This document shows positions 34,172 to 41,602 of a DNA stretch of 64,000 bases, piece by piece. Made by a program: the position numbers and the translations under genes. Within the stretch, counting starts at the first letter, position 1. Each line of letters starts with the position of its first letter. The stretch lies in NCBI RefSeq assembly GCF_005280195.1, contig NZ_SZPR01000019.1:330584-394583 (forward strand), read 5' to 3'. The stretch is from Streptomyces galbus (GTDB lineage: Bacteria; Actinomycetota; Actinomycetes; Streptomycetales; Streptomycetaceae). The notes under the pieces were generated by a model. The model had not been told where the DNA came from, made no database searches, and saw nothing but the letters and a program-made list of their open reading frames with translations.

Positions 34172-34378
34172 GATCTCGGGCTCGAAGTGCTCGGGCAGCG
34201 GTTGGAGCTCGATCGGGCGATTCTCTGGTGCCGGGTTGTCGAGCCCGACAGATGGTGTCGTCGCTGCGGATGCCAGGGCGCGGCCAGGGACACGGTGGTC
34301 CGGCGGTTGGCGCACGAGCCGTTCGGGTGGCGGCCCACGGTGTTGGAGGTCACCCTCCGTTGATATCGGTGTAACGCC
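34172..34378 (+). pseudogene. Decayed ISL3-family transposase N-terminus
   Basis: The frame from 34172 reads DLGLEVLGQRLELD, then RWCRRCGCQGAARD and RRLAHEPFGWRPTVLEVTLR, and meets a TGA near 34365. Beyond the stop YRC continues the homology. This matches, residue by residue, the zinc-finger region of the intact transposase (RWCRECGCEGTPRD, APQGWRPTKLLVTVRRYRC). The segment after it has lost the second Cys pair. The first 40-odd residues and everything after the zinc finger are missing. Identity is moderate, so it came from a different ISL3 element than the intact one. Confidence 0.78.
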
Positions 34379-34422
34379 GCCTCCGACGACCGGAACACGG
34401 ACCGTCGACGCGCCGCGAGCCG

Positions 34423-34962
34423 TCAGTCGCCGACGCTGCCGTCGATCATCTCGCGCAGGATGTCCGCGTGGCCCGCGTGCCGGGCGGTCTCCAGGATCAC
34501 GTGCAGGTACACCCACCGCAACGTCAGCTCCCTGCCCGGCGGTGCGTAGTCGAGGCTGTGCTGGGCGGCGATCCCGCGGGAGCGGTCGCACTCCGCCTGG
34601 TAGGCGCCGATGATGTCGTCGAGCTTCTCGTTCGGCTCCAGCCGCAGGTCGGCCTCCGGGTCTGCGTCGGTCCACGGCGGCGTGGGCAGCTCCGCGGCGG
34701 GGATCTGCCCGATCTGCTCGGCGAACCCGCCCAGTTCCACCCACCGCAGGTGTTTGATCAGGCCGCCGAGGTTGGTGCCGGTCGGCACCGGGCTGCGCCG
34801 GGCGTCCTCCTCCGACACCCCGCGGGCCTTGCGCACGACGGCGTCGCGCAGGTAATCCAGGAACGTCTCGAGCTGCTCGCGCTCGCTGGCGGCGACCACG
34901 CTGCCGAGGATCTCACCGGGTCGAGTCATGGCCCGAACGTAGCACGCGGGCCGACCCCGCAC
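34423..34962 (-). CDS. DUF664/DinB-superfamily protein (mini-circle protein family)
   Basis: 179-residue four-helix-bundle protein. Candidate metal-binding histidines are in LIKHLRWVELGG and ETARHAGHADILRE, the DinB-like pattern. The family is also named after the 19.1-kDa protein of the S. coelicolor mini-circle (IS117). TACGTT lies six bases before the ATG, so expression may be leaderless. It sits between a decayed ISL3 end and the left end of an intact element, in the opposite direction to both transposases. Probably cargo of a composite element. Some DinB relatives are thiol-dependent enzymes; no activity can be assigned. Confidence 0.82.
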   Translation of the reverse strand: MRGRPACYVRAMTRPGEILGSVVAASEREQLETFLDYLRDAVVRKARGVSEEDARRSPVPTGTNLGGLIKHLRWVELGGFAEQIGQIPAAELPTPPWTDADPEADLRLEPNEKLDDIIGAYQAECDRSRGIAAQHSLDYAPPGRELTLRWVYLHVILETARHAGHADILREMIDGSVGD

Positions 34963-34975
34963 CGGGGGCTATTTG

Positions 34976-36404
34976 GGCTTTTCGCAGTCGCAGTTGAGGG
35001 TGTAGTCCGGTCGGCGCATCCGTGGCCGGGTAGGGGTCGAGGCCTCCCGAGGATGGAGGTGACTATGCCGCCCATCCAGAAGACCTCCACGTGCCTGACG
35101 CTACCTTCGACCGCCCTGACGTGACCAAGTTCTGCCGACTCGACGACCTCGGTCTGGTCGTCACCGGCCAACGGATCGAGCCTGACGGCTCGGTGCTCGC
35201 CTGCAGGGTCGTCGATGACGACCGCTGGTGCCGCGAGTGCGGGTGCGAGGGCACCCCGCGCGATTCGATCACTCGTGAACTCGCCCACGCCCCGCAGGGT
35301 TGGCGGCCGACGAAGCTGCTGGTCACGGTCCGCCGCTACCGGTGTACCGGCTGCGGACACGTGTGGCGTCAGGACACCAGCCGGGCGGCCGAACCGCGAG
35401 CGAAGGTGTCGCGAACCGGGTTGCGGTGGGCGCTGGAAGGGATCGTGGTCCAGCACCTGACCGTGGCGCGGGTCGCCGAAGGCCTCGGCGTCGCGTGGAA
35501 CACCGCCAACGACGCCGTCCTGGCCGAAGGCAAGCGGCTCCTGATCGACGACCCGACCAGGTTCGACGGCGTGAAGGTCGTCGGGGTCGATGAGCACGTG
35601 TGGCGCCACACGCGACGCGGCGACAAGTACGTCACGGTGATCATCGACCTCACCCCGGTGCGTGACGGGACCGGTCCCGCGCGGCTGCTCGACATGGTCG
35701 AGGGCCGTTCCAAGCAGGCGTTCAAGACCTGGCTCAACGAGCGACCGCAGGCGTGGCGCAACGCCGTGGAGGTCGTCGCGATGGACGGGTTCACCGGCTT
35801 CAAGACCGCAGCGGTCGAGGAGCTGCCTGATGTCGTGACCGTGATGGACCCTTTCCACGTCACCCGGCTGGCCGGCGAGGCCCTCGACGTGTGCCGACGC
35901 CGGGTTCAACAAACCATCCACGGCCACCGCGGGATGAAGGGCGACCCGCTCTACTCCGCTCGGCGGACCCTGTGCACCGGCGCGGACCTGCTCACCGAGA
36001 AGCAGACCGACCGGCTCCGTGCACTGTTCGCCGACGACGACCATGTCGAGGTCGAAGCCATGTGGGGCATCTATCAGCGGATGATCGCCGCCTACCGGCA
36101 CGAGGACCGCGGCCAGGGACGTGAGCTGATGGCCAAGCTGATCGCTGACATCGGCACCGACGTACCGAAAGTGCTGGTCGAGATCACGAAGCTCGGCCGG
36201 ACGTTGAAGAAGCGCGCCGAGGACGTCCTGGCCTACTTCGACCGGCCCGGCACCAGCAACGGACCGACCGAGGCGATCAACGGCAGGCTCGAGCACCTGC
36301 GCGGCAGCGCCCTCGGGTTCCGCAACCTGACCAACTACATCGCCAGATCGCTGCTCGAGACCGGAGGCTTCAGGCCGCAACTACACCCTCGTTTGTGAAG
36401 AGCC
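34976..36404 (+). mobile_element. ISL3-family insertion sequence, intact transposase
   Basis: 1.43-kb element. The right end, read inward, is GGCTCTTCACAAACGAGGG; the left end is GGCTTTTCGCAG, differing at position 5 and carrying a duplicated CGCAGT hexamer. About 85 bases of its left end (to about 35070) are nearly identical to 34087-34170. Bases 34968-34975 do not match those after 36404, so this element alone lacks a target duplication. The transposase stop lies inside the right end. Confidence 0.8.
35091..36398 (+). CDS. ISL3-family transposase
   Basis: 435-residue DDE transposase. N-terminal zinc finger (CRECGCEGT, then RRYRCTGCGHVW), HTH (VARVAEGLGVAWNTANDAV) and catalytic domain with VVGVDEH (first Asp), VVAMDGF (second Asp) and GPTEAINGRLEHLRG (Glu). 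Full length for the family with no frameshift, so probably active. The GTG start follows the conserved left end. It lies in the same direction as the decayed transposase upstream and could serve the whole composite unit in trans. Confidence 0.93.
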   Translation: MPDATFDRPDVTKFCRLDDLGLVVTGQRIEPDGSVLACRVVDDDRWCRECGCEGTPRDSITRELAHAPQGWRPTKLLVTVRRYRCTGCGHVWRQDTSRAAEPRAKVSRTGLRWALEGIVVQHLTVARVAEGLGVAWNTANDAVLAEGKRLLIDDPTRFDGVKVVGVDEHVWRHTRRGDKYVTVIIDLTPVRDGTGPARLLDMVEGRSKQAFKTWLNERPQAWRNAVEVVAMDGFTGFKTAAVEELPDVVTVMDPFHVTRLAGEALDVCRRRVQQTIHGHRGMKGDPLYSARRTLCTGADLLTEKQTDRLRALFADDDHVEVEAMWGIYQRMIAAYRHEDRGQGRELMAKLIADIGTDVPKVLVEITKLGRTLKKRAEDVLAYFDRPGTSNGPTEAINGRLEHLRGSALGFRNLTNYIARSLLETGGFRPQLHPRL

Positions 36405-36412
36405 CGGAAAGT
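36405..36412. repeat. Target-site duplication, right copy (CGGAAAGT)
   Basis: Identical to 34079-34086 and in the same orientation. It immediately follows the right inverted repeat of the ISL3-family element. Confidence 0.8.
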
Positions 36413-36565
36413 CCTCCGATCCGGGTCGGTTCTCGCCGGTAGGGGCAGCGCGATGTCGAACAAGCGTGTAGCTTCCGGGGGCATGAAACGGACGGGGGAG
36501 CCGGGGGGCGCCGCGTCCGACCGGCACCGTGGTGGGCATCCATGGGGGGACTGGGGGGTTGCTCG

Positions 36566-37261
36566 ATGGGAGTGCGGCTCATGGTGGTCGACGACCACCG
36601 ACTGCTCGCGGAGGCGCTGGCCTCGGCACTGAAACTGCGCGGGCACCGGGTGCTGGCGGCGGCCGCGCCGGCCGCGGGGGCGGCGGAGCTGGTGATCAGC
36701 CGGGCGCCGGAGGTGTGCCTGCTGGGCACGGCCGCCCCGGCCGCACCGGGCACCTTCGACCCGGTGGTCCGCATCAAGCGGGAGCGGCCGCAGGTGGCGG
36801 TGCTGGTCCTGGGACCGGTGCCCGATCCCCGGGGCATCGCGGCGGCGTTCGCGGCGGGCGCCTGCGGCTACGTGCGGCACGACGAGCGCATCGAGGGGGT
36901 CGAGCGGGCGATCATGAAGGCGCGGGCGGGGGAGGCCGCCGTGGCGCCGCAGCTCTTGCAGGGGGCGTTCAGCGAGCTGCTGAACCCCGCCGCGCAGCCC
37001 GACGACGAGGGCCAGCGGCTGCTGCAGATGCTCACCCCGCGCGAGGTGGAGGTCCTGGTCCGGGTCGCGGACGGAGAGGACACCCGGGTGATCGCGGCGG
37101 GCATGGGCATCGCGCCGTCCACGGCCCGCACCCATGTGCAGCGGGTGCTGATGAAGCTGGGCGTCGGCTCCCGCCTGGAGGCCGCGGCCCTCGCGGCGCG
37201 CACCGGCCTGCTGGACCGGGCGGGCGCGCGGGGCGCGGCCGACGGCGGCCCGGTGCTGTGA
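36566..37261 (+). CDS. LuxR/NarL-type response regulator with degenerate receiver
   Basis: 231-residue regulator. The receiver starts LMVVDDHRLLAEALASALK but the phosphoacceptor site reads CLLGTAAP, with Gly where Asp is expected. The later switch residues are also altered (LVLGPVPDP; CGYVRHDE). The C-terminal HTH is intact (LTPREVEVLVRVADGEDTRVIAAGMGI, read in two parts). ATG 36566 is seven bases after GGGGGG; ATG 36542 is possible. No kinase gene adjoins. It is likely regulated by something other than phosphorylation. It lies just right of the composite transposon. Confidence 0.85.
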   Translation: MGVRLMVVDDHRLLAEALASALKLRGHRVLAAAAPAAGAAELVISRAPEVCLLGTAAPAAPGTFDPVVRIKRERPQVAVLVLGPVPDPRGIAAAFAAGACGYVRHDERIEGVERAIMKARAGEAAVAPQLLQGAFSELLNPAAQPDDEGQRLLQMLTPREVEVLVRVADGEDTRVIAAGMGIAPSTARTHVQRVLMKLGVGSRLEAAALAARTGLLDRAGARGAADGGPVL

Positions 37262-37294
37262 GATGCGGCTGACGCGGACGTACGGCCCGCCCCG

Positions 37295-37338
37295 CACGGA
37301 CGGGGCCGGAGTGCCCGTGGACCCCGGCCCCGTCCGTG
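37295..37338. terminator. Bidirectional terminator between convergent genes
   Basis: CACGGACGGGGCCGG (37295-37309) and CCGGCCCCGTCCGTG (37324-37338) form a perfect 15-bp stem with a 14-base loop between the response regulator (+) and the small membrane protein (-). Confidence 0.8.
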
Positions 37339-37356
37339 TCTGCGTACCCGGCGCGG

Positions 37357-37698
37357 CTACGGCGTGGGCCGGCTCGGCTCGCCCGCTTCCCCGTCCTCGG
37401 GAAGCGGCGGGGGCGTGGGGGCGGCGGTGGGCCGCAGCTTCAGCCAGACCAGGAAGAAGAGGCCGAGCAGCAGCATGCCCAGCCCGGTCCAGAGGTTGAT
37501 GTTGACGCCCTCGGCCTTGTCGAGGTCGGCGTCGGACACGGTGAAGCCGGCGATCATGACGATGACGCCGTAGAGGACGAACAGGCCGCCGATGATGCGG
37601 CGGATGTCGAAGAGGCGCGCGGCCGTCGCGGACTTGCTCTCGAGGTCGGTGACCTCGCGCTGGACGTCGTGCTCGGAGTACCCGTGGTGCTCGGACAT
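37357..37698 (-). CDS. Small two-helix membrane protein next to the symporter
   Basis: 113-residue protein. An N-terminal acidic/His segment (SEHHGYSEHDVQREVTDLES) is followed by two helices (IIGGLFVLYGVIVMIAGFTV and LWTGLGMLLLGLFFLVWLKL) and a Pro-rich tail. It lies 21 bases downstream of the sodium:solute symporter gene, same strand, and is probably co-transcribed. It may be an accessory subunit of that carrier; this is inference from position only. Confidence 0.75.
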   Translation of the reverse strand: MSEHHGYSEHDVQREVTDLESKSATAARLFDIRRIIGGLFVLYGVIVMIAGFTVSDADLDKAEGVNINLWTGLGMLLLGLFFLVWLKLRPTAAPTPPPLPEDGEAGEPSRPTP

Positions 37699-37719
37699 GG
37701 TTCCTCAATCCTCCCGCGA

Positions 37720-39414
37720 TCAGAACGAGAACGGGATGTAGCAGGCGGCGGCGAGGACGATCGCGCCCCAGCCCAGCAGGGCCGGCCTGCGGTACCAGGC
37801 GTCGTCGCCCGCGGCGGGCGGCTCCTGCATGCCGGGCGAGCGGGTGCCGTAGACCAGGCCCTGGAGCTCGGCGGCCGGCTTCGGCGCGGTGAACAGCGAG
37901 ACGGCGACCATCACGACGGCGCCGGCGACGAAGCCGACGATCGCGGAGACGAAGTTGGCGCCCTGGTCGGAGGGGATGTCGACGATGCCGTGCTTGTAGA
38001 TCCAGAAGTAGTTCACCATCGCGGCGACGGTGCCCGCGAGCAGGCCCCAGAAGCCGGACTTCGCGGACGCGCGCTTCCAGAACATGCCGACGATGAACAC
38101 GACGAACATCGGCACGTTGAAGAAGGAGAACAGCGTCTGCAGGTAGCTCATGATGTTCGAGAACGACGACGCGAGGAACGCCGTGCCGACGGAGGCGGCG
38201 ACGCCGATCACGGTGATGAGGCGGCCGAACCGCACGTAGTAGCCGTCCTCGCGGCCCCGGACGACGTAGCGGGCCCAGATGTCGTTGGTGAACACCGTGT
38301 TGAAGGACGACACGTTCGCCGCCATGCCCGCCATGAAGGCGGCCAGCAGGCCGGTGACCGCGATGCCGAGCACGCCGTTGGGCAGCAACTGCTCCATCAG
38401 GTACGGGATGGCGTCGTTGTACTGGTAGCCGGAGTCGGCGGTGCCGAAGCCGGGGATGAGGGCGGCGGCGGTCAGGCCCGGGATCATCACCAGGAACACG
38501 ATGAAGATCTTCGGGAACGCGGCGATCAGGGGCGTGCGCTGGGCCGCGGAGAGGTTCTTCGCGGACAGGGCGCGCTGCACCTCGGCGAAGTTGGTCGTCC
38601 AGTAGCCGAAGGACAGGACGAAGCCGAGGCCCAGGACGATGGTGAGCCAGTTGGCGCCCAGCGGGTTGGCGCTGCCGATGCCGGTGCCGCCCCAGGCGGT
38701 GGTGAAGTTCTCGCCGTGGGTGGCGGTCAGCTTGTGGGTCAGGCCGTCCCAGCCGCCGACCTTCTTCAGGCCCAGCACGACCAGCGGGATGAGGGCCGCC
38801 AGGATCACGAAGAACTGCAGGACCTCGTTGTAGATGGCGGAGGACAGACCGCCGAGGGTGATGTACCCGAGGACGAAGGCGCCCGCGACCACGATGGCCA
38901 CCCACTGCGGCCAGCCCAGCAGCGCCTCGACGACGATCGCCAGGGCGTAGAGGTTGACGCCGGCGATCAGGATGGCGGCGAAGGCGAACAGGGCCGCACT
39001 GAGCAGGTGCGCCCACTTGTCGAAGCGCAGCAGGAGCATCTCGGGGACCGAGCGGACCTTGCTGCCGTAGTAGAAGGGCATCATCACCAGGCCGAGGAAG
39101 ACCATGGCCGGGATGGCGCCGATCCAGTACCAGTGCACCGTGTAGGCGCCGTACTGGGCGCTGTTGGCCGCCATGCCGAGGATCTCGGTGGCGGCGAGGT
39201 TCGCCGAGATGAAGGCGAGGCCGGTGATCCAGGCGGGCAGCGACCGCCCGGACAGGAAGAAGTCCAGGCTGGTCTTCACCGATCTGCGGGCGGCGAAGCC
39301 GATGCCGAGGACCACGACGAAGTAGATGGCGAGAATCGTGTAGTCGAGTGCGTTCGTGGGGAGTCGGAGCTCGGCCGCCAGATGGAGTACAGGGGTGTCC
39401 GTGGGGGTTTGCAT
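37720..39414 (-). CDS. Sodium:solute symporter (SSS family)
   Basis: 564-residue polytopic carrier with about 14 helices. SSS features are seen: LDYTILAIYFVVVLGIG at TM1, GRSLPAWITGLAFISANLAA in the sodium-binding TM1'-region, and the signature stretch with GLLAAFMAGMAANVSSFNT. Divergent from the gal operon, with 160 bases between the starts. This placement suggests sugar (perhaps galactose) uptake, as in SglT-like carriers, but the substrate is not shown by sequence alone. Start ATG 39414. Confidence 0.9.
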   Translation of the reverse strand: MQTPTDTPVLHLAAELRLPTNALDYTILAIYFVVVLGIGFAARRSVKTSLDFFLSGRSLPAWITGLAFISANLAATEILGMAANSAQYGAYTVHWYWIGAIPAMVFLGLVMMPFYYGSKVRSVPEMLLLRFDKWAHLLSAALFAFAAILIAGVNLYALAIVVEALLGWPQWVAIVVAGAFVLGYITLGGLSSAIYNEVLQFFVILAALIPLVVLGLKKVGGWDGLTHKLTATHGENFTTAWGGTGIGSANPLGANWLTIVLGLGFVLSFGYWTTNFAEVQRALSAKNLSAAQRTPLIAAFPKIFIVFLVMIPGLTAAALIPGFGTADSGYQYNDAIPYLMEQLLPNGVLGIAVTGLLAAFMAGMAANVSSFNTVFTNDIWARYVVRGREDGYYVRFGRLITVIGVAASVGTAFLASSFSNIMSYLQTLFSFFNVPMFVVFIVGMFWKRASAKSGFWGLLAGTVAAMVNYFWIYKHGIVDIPSDQGANFVSAIVGFVAGAVVMVAVSLFTAPKPAAELQGLVYGTRSPGMQEPPAAGDDAWYRRPALLGWGAIVLAAACYIPFSF

Positions 39415-39575
39415 GGAATCTCGCTTCGTTGCGTGAACAGATCCAGAGCGGAACCTACGCCTTTGCGTTCAGCAATTGAACACTTCAGGTGCTCGTTTTT
39501 GTTTGATCGTGACGTTGACTCCCGGTGGTGGGTTGTGATGTGTTATGTTTGATTATGTTGAGTGAGGAGTCCGAC
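39415..39575. promoter_or_regulatory. Divergent symporter/gal promoter region with repeats
   Basis: GTTCA-GCAAT-TGAAC (39467-39481) is a perfect inverted repeat. TGTTTGAT occurs twice, in TTTTTGTTTGATCG (about 39495) and TTATGTTTGATTATG (about 39543), a pattern like DeoR-type operators. TTGACT (39515) and TATGTT (39544 and 39554) are possible promoter hexamers, but spacing is not ideal. This region should correspond to galP1 of S. lividans, which is galactose-inducible. Confidence 0.5.
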
Positions 39576-40637
39576 GTGAAGAAGACTTCGACCCGGCTGG
39601 CCGACGGTCGCGAACTGATCTACTTCGACCTGCGCGACGACCGGGTGCGTGACGCCGTCGACCGCCGGCCGCTGGAGCCGACGCGGACGACCTCGGAGGT
39701 CCGGCGCGACCCCCTGCTCGGCGACTCGATCGCCGTCGCCTCCCACCGGCAGGGCCGCACCTACCACCCCCCGGCCGACGAATGCCCCCTGTGCCCGTCC
39801 CGGGACGGGCGGCTGAGCGAGATCCCGGACTCGACGTACGACGTCGTGGTCTTCGAGAACCGCTTCCCCTCCCTCGCCGGCGACTCCGGCCGCTGCGAGG
39901 TGGTCTGCTTCACCGAGGACCACCAGGCGTCCTTCGCCGACCTCACCGAGGAACAGGCGCGACTCGTCCTGGACGCGTGGACCGACCGGACGTCCGAGCT
40001 GTCGCATCTGCCCTCCGTGGAACAGGTGTTCTGCTTCGAGAACCGCGGCGCCGAGATCGGGGTGACGCTCGGTCACCCGCACGGGCAGATCTACGCCTAC
40101 CCCTTCACCACGCCCCGCACCGCGCTGATGCTGCGCCAGGTGGCCGCGCACAAGGAGGCCACCGGCGGGGAGAACCTGTTCGACGCCGTCGTGGAGCGCG
40201 AACGCGCCGACGAGCGGGTCGTCCTGGAGGGTGAACACTGGGTGGCCTTCGTGCCGTACGCCGCGCACTGGCCGTACGAGGTGCACCTCTACCCCAAGCG
40301 GCGGGTGCCCGACCTGCTCGCGCTGGACGAGGCGGCGCGCACAGAGTTCCCCCAGGTCTACCTGGAACTCTTGAGGCGCTTCGACCGGATCTTCGGCGAG
40401 GGTGAGCCGCCGACGCCGTACATCGCCGCCTGGCACCAGGCGCCGTTCGGCCGGCTGGAGGAGTTCGAGGGCGTCAACCGCGACGACTTCGCGCTGCACC
40501 TCGAGCTTTTCACCATCCGCCGCACTTCCGGCAAGCTGAAGTTCCTCGCGGGTTCCGAGTCCGGCATGAACGTGTTCATCAACGACATCCGGCCGGAGGC
40601 CGCGGCCGAGCGACTGCGAGAGGTAGCGAGTTCATGA
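39576..40637 (+). CDS. galT: Galactose-1-phosphate uridylyltransferase
   Basis: 353-residue Leloir enzyme exchanging UMP between UDP-glucose and galactose 1-phosphate. Zinc ligands are probably in ECPLCPS; VVVFENRFPSLAG and the nucleophile GHPHGQIYAYPF are diagnostic. GTG 39576 follows GAGGAG by six bases; earlier in-frame codons lie in the promoter. It overlaps galE by four bases (ATGA). First gene of galTEK. Confidence 0.96.
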   Translation: MKKTSTRLADGRELIYFDLRDDRVRDAVDRRPLEPTRTTSEVRRDPLLGDSIAVASHRQGRTYHPPADECPLCPSRDGRLSEIPDSTYDVVVFENRFPSLAGDSGRCEVVCFTEDHQASFADLTEEQARLVLDAWTDRTSELSHLPSVEQVFCFENRGAEIGVTLGHPHGQIYAYPFTTPRTALMLRQVAAHKEATGGENLFDAVVERERADERVVLEGEHWVAFVPYAAHWPYEVHLYPKRRVPDLLALDEAARTEFPQVYLELLRRFDRIFGEGEPPTPYIAAWHQAPFGRLEEFEGVNRDDFALHLELFTIRRTSGKLKFLAGSESGMNVFINDIRPEAAAERLREVASS

Positions 40638-41602
40638 GCGGTAAGTACCTGGTCACGGGTGGTGCGGGATACGTCGGGAGCGTGGTAGCCCAGCACCTGC
40701 TGGAGGCCGGCCACGAGGTGACGGTCCTCGACAACCTCTCCACGGGCTTCCGCGAGGGCGTTCCGGCCGGCGCCTCCTTCATCGAGGGCGACATCCGCGA
40801 CGCCGCGAAGTGGCTCGACGCCTCCTTCGACGCCGTGCTGCACTTCGCCGCCTCCTCCCAGGTCGGCGAGTCCGTCGTCAAGCCGGAGAAGTACTGGGAC
40901 AACAACGTCGGCGGCACCATGGCGCTGCTCACCGCCATGCGCGAGGCCGGCGTGCGCACCCTGGTGTTCTCCTCCACCGCCGCCACCTACGGCGAGCCCG
41001 ACGAGGTCCCGATCGTCGAGAGCGCCCGCACGCAGCCGACCAACCCCTACGGCGCCTCCAAGCTCGCCGTCGACCACATGATCACCGGCGAGGCGGCCGC
41101 CCACGGCCTGGGCGCGGTCTCGCTGCGCTACTTCAACGTGGCCGGCGCCTACGGCGCGTACGGCGAGCGCCACCAGCCCGAGTCGCACCTGATCCCCCTG
41201 GTCCTCCAGGTCGCCCAGGGCCGCCGGGACGCCATCTCCGTCTACGGCGACGACTACCCGACCCCCGACGGCACCTGCGTGCGCGACTACATCCACGTCG
41301 CCGACCTGGCCGAGGCCCACCTGCTCGCGCTGCGGGCCGCCCGGCCCGGCGAGCACCTCATCTGCAACCTCGGCAACGGCAACGGCTTCTCGGTCCGCGA
41401 GGTCGTCGAGACCGTCCGCCGGGTCACCGGCCACCCGATCCCCGAGGTGGTGGCGCCCCGCCGCGGCGGCGACCCGGCCGTCCTGGTCGCCTCGGCGGCC
41501 ACCGCCCGCGAGAAGCTGGGCTGGAACCCGTCCCGCGCGGACCTCGCGGGCATCGTCGCGGACGCGTGGGAGTTCGCCCAGCGGATCACGGAGGAGCAGT
41601 AG
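40634..41602 (+). CDS. galE: UDP-glucose 4-epimerase
   Basis: 322-residue short-chain-dehydrogenase-type epimerase using NAD. N-terminal TGGAGYVGSVVAQHLLEAGH binds NAD; the catalytic pair is in FSSTAATYG and TNPYGASKLAVDH (YxxxK); LRYFNVAGAYG is typical. It overlaps galT by four bases and its TAG stop shares a base with the galK GTG, so galTEK is tightly coupled. Confidence 0.96.
   Translation: MSGKYLVTGGAGYVGSVVAQHLLEAGHEVTVLDNLSTGFREGVPAGASFIEGDIRDAAKWLDASFDAVLHFAASSQVGESVVKPEKYWDNNVGGTMALLTAMREAGVRTLVFSSTAATYGEPDEVPIVESARTQPTNPYGASKLAVDHMITGEAAAHGLGAVSLRYFNVAGAYGAYGERHQPESHLIPLVLQVAQGRRDAISVYGDDYPTPDGTCVRDYIHVADLAEAHLLALRAARPGEHLICNLGNGNGFSVREVVETVRRVTGHPIPEVVAPRRGGDPAVLVASAATAREKLGWNPSRADLAGIVADAWEFAQRITEEQ

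Larger units (their letters stand above)
34087..36404. mobile_element. Putative composite ISL3-type transposon carrying a DUF664 gene
   Basis: The outer ends are inverted repeats: left GGCTCTTCGCAGTCGAGGG..., and right, read inward, GGCTCTTCACAAACGAGGG.... They agree at 22 of the first 25 positions. Both are directly flanked by the octamer CGGAAAGT. Between them lie a decayed ISL3 transposase start, a DUF664 gene on the opposite strand and an intact ISL3-family element. The inner left end of the intact element has no matching target duplication. The simplest reading is that the whole 2.3-kb unit moved using the outer ends. An alternative is insertion of the two elements in steps with loss of the original flank. 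Confidence 0.7.

Noticed and set aside
34968..36412. Simple insertion of the intact ISL3 element with its own target duplication
   Set aside because: Bases before 34976 (GCTATTTG) do not match CGGAAAGT after 36404. The match is found only at the outer left end.
39525..39575. Longer galT starting at 39525
   Set aside because: The added residues come from the promoter region; GTG 39576 has a well-placed GAGGAG and the family N-terminus.
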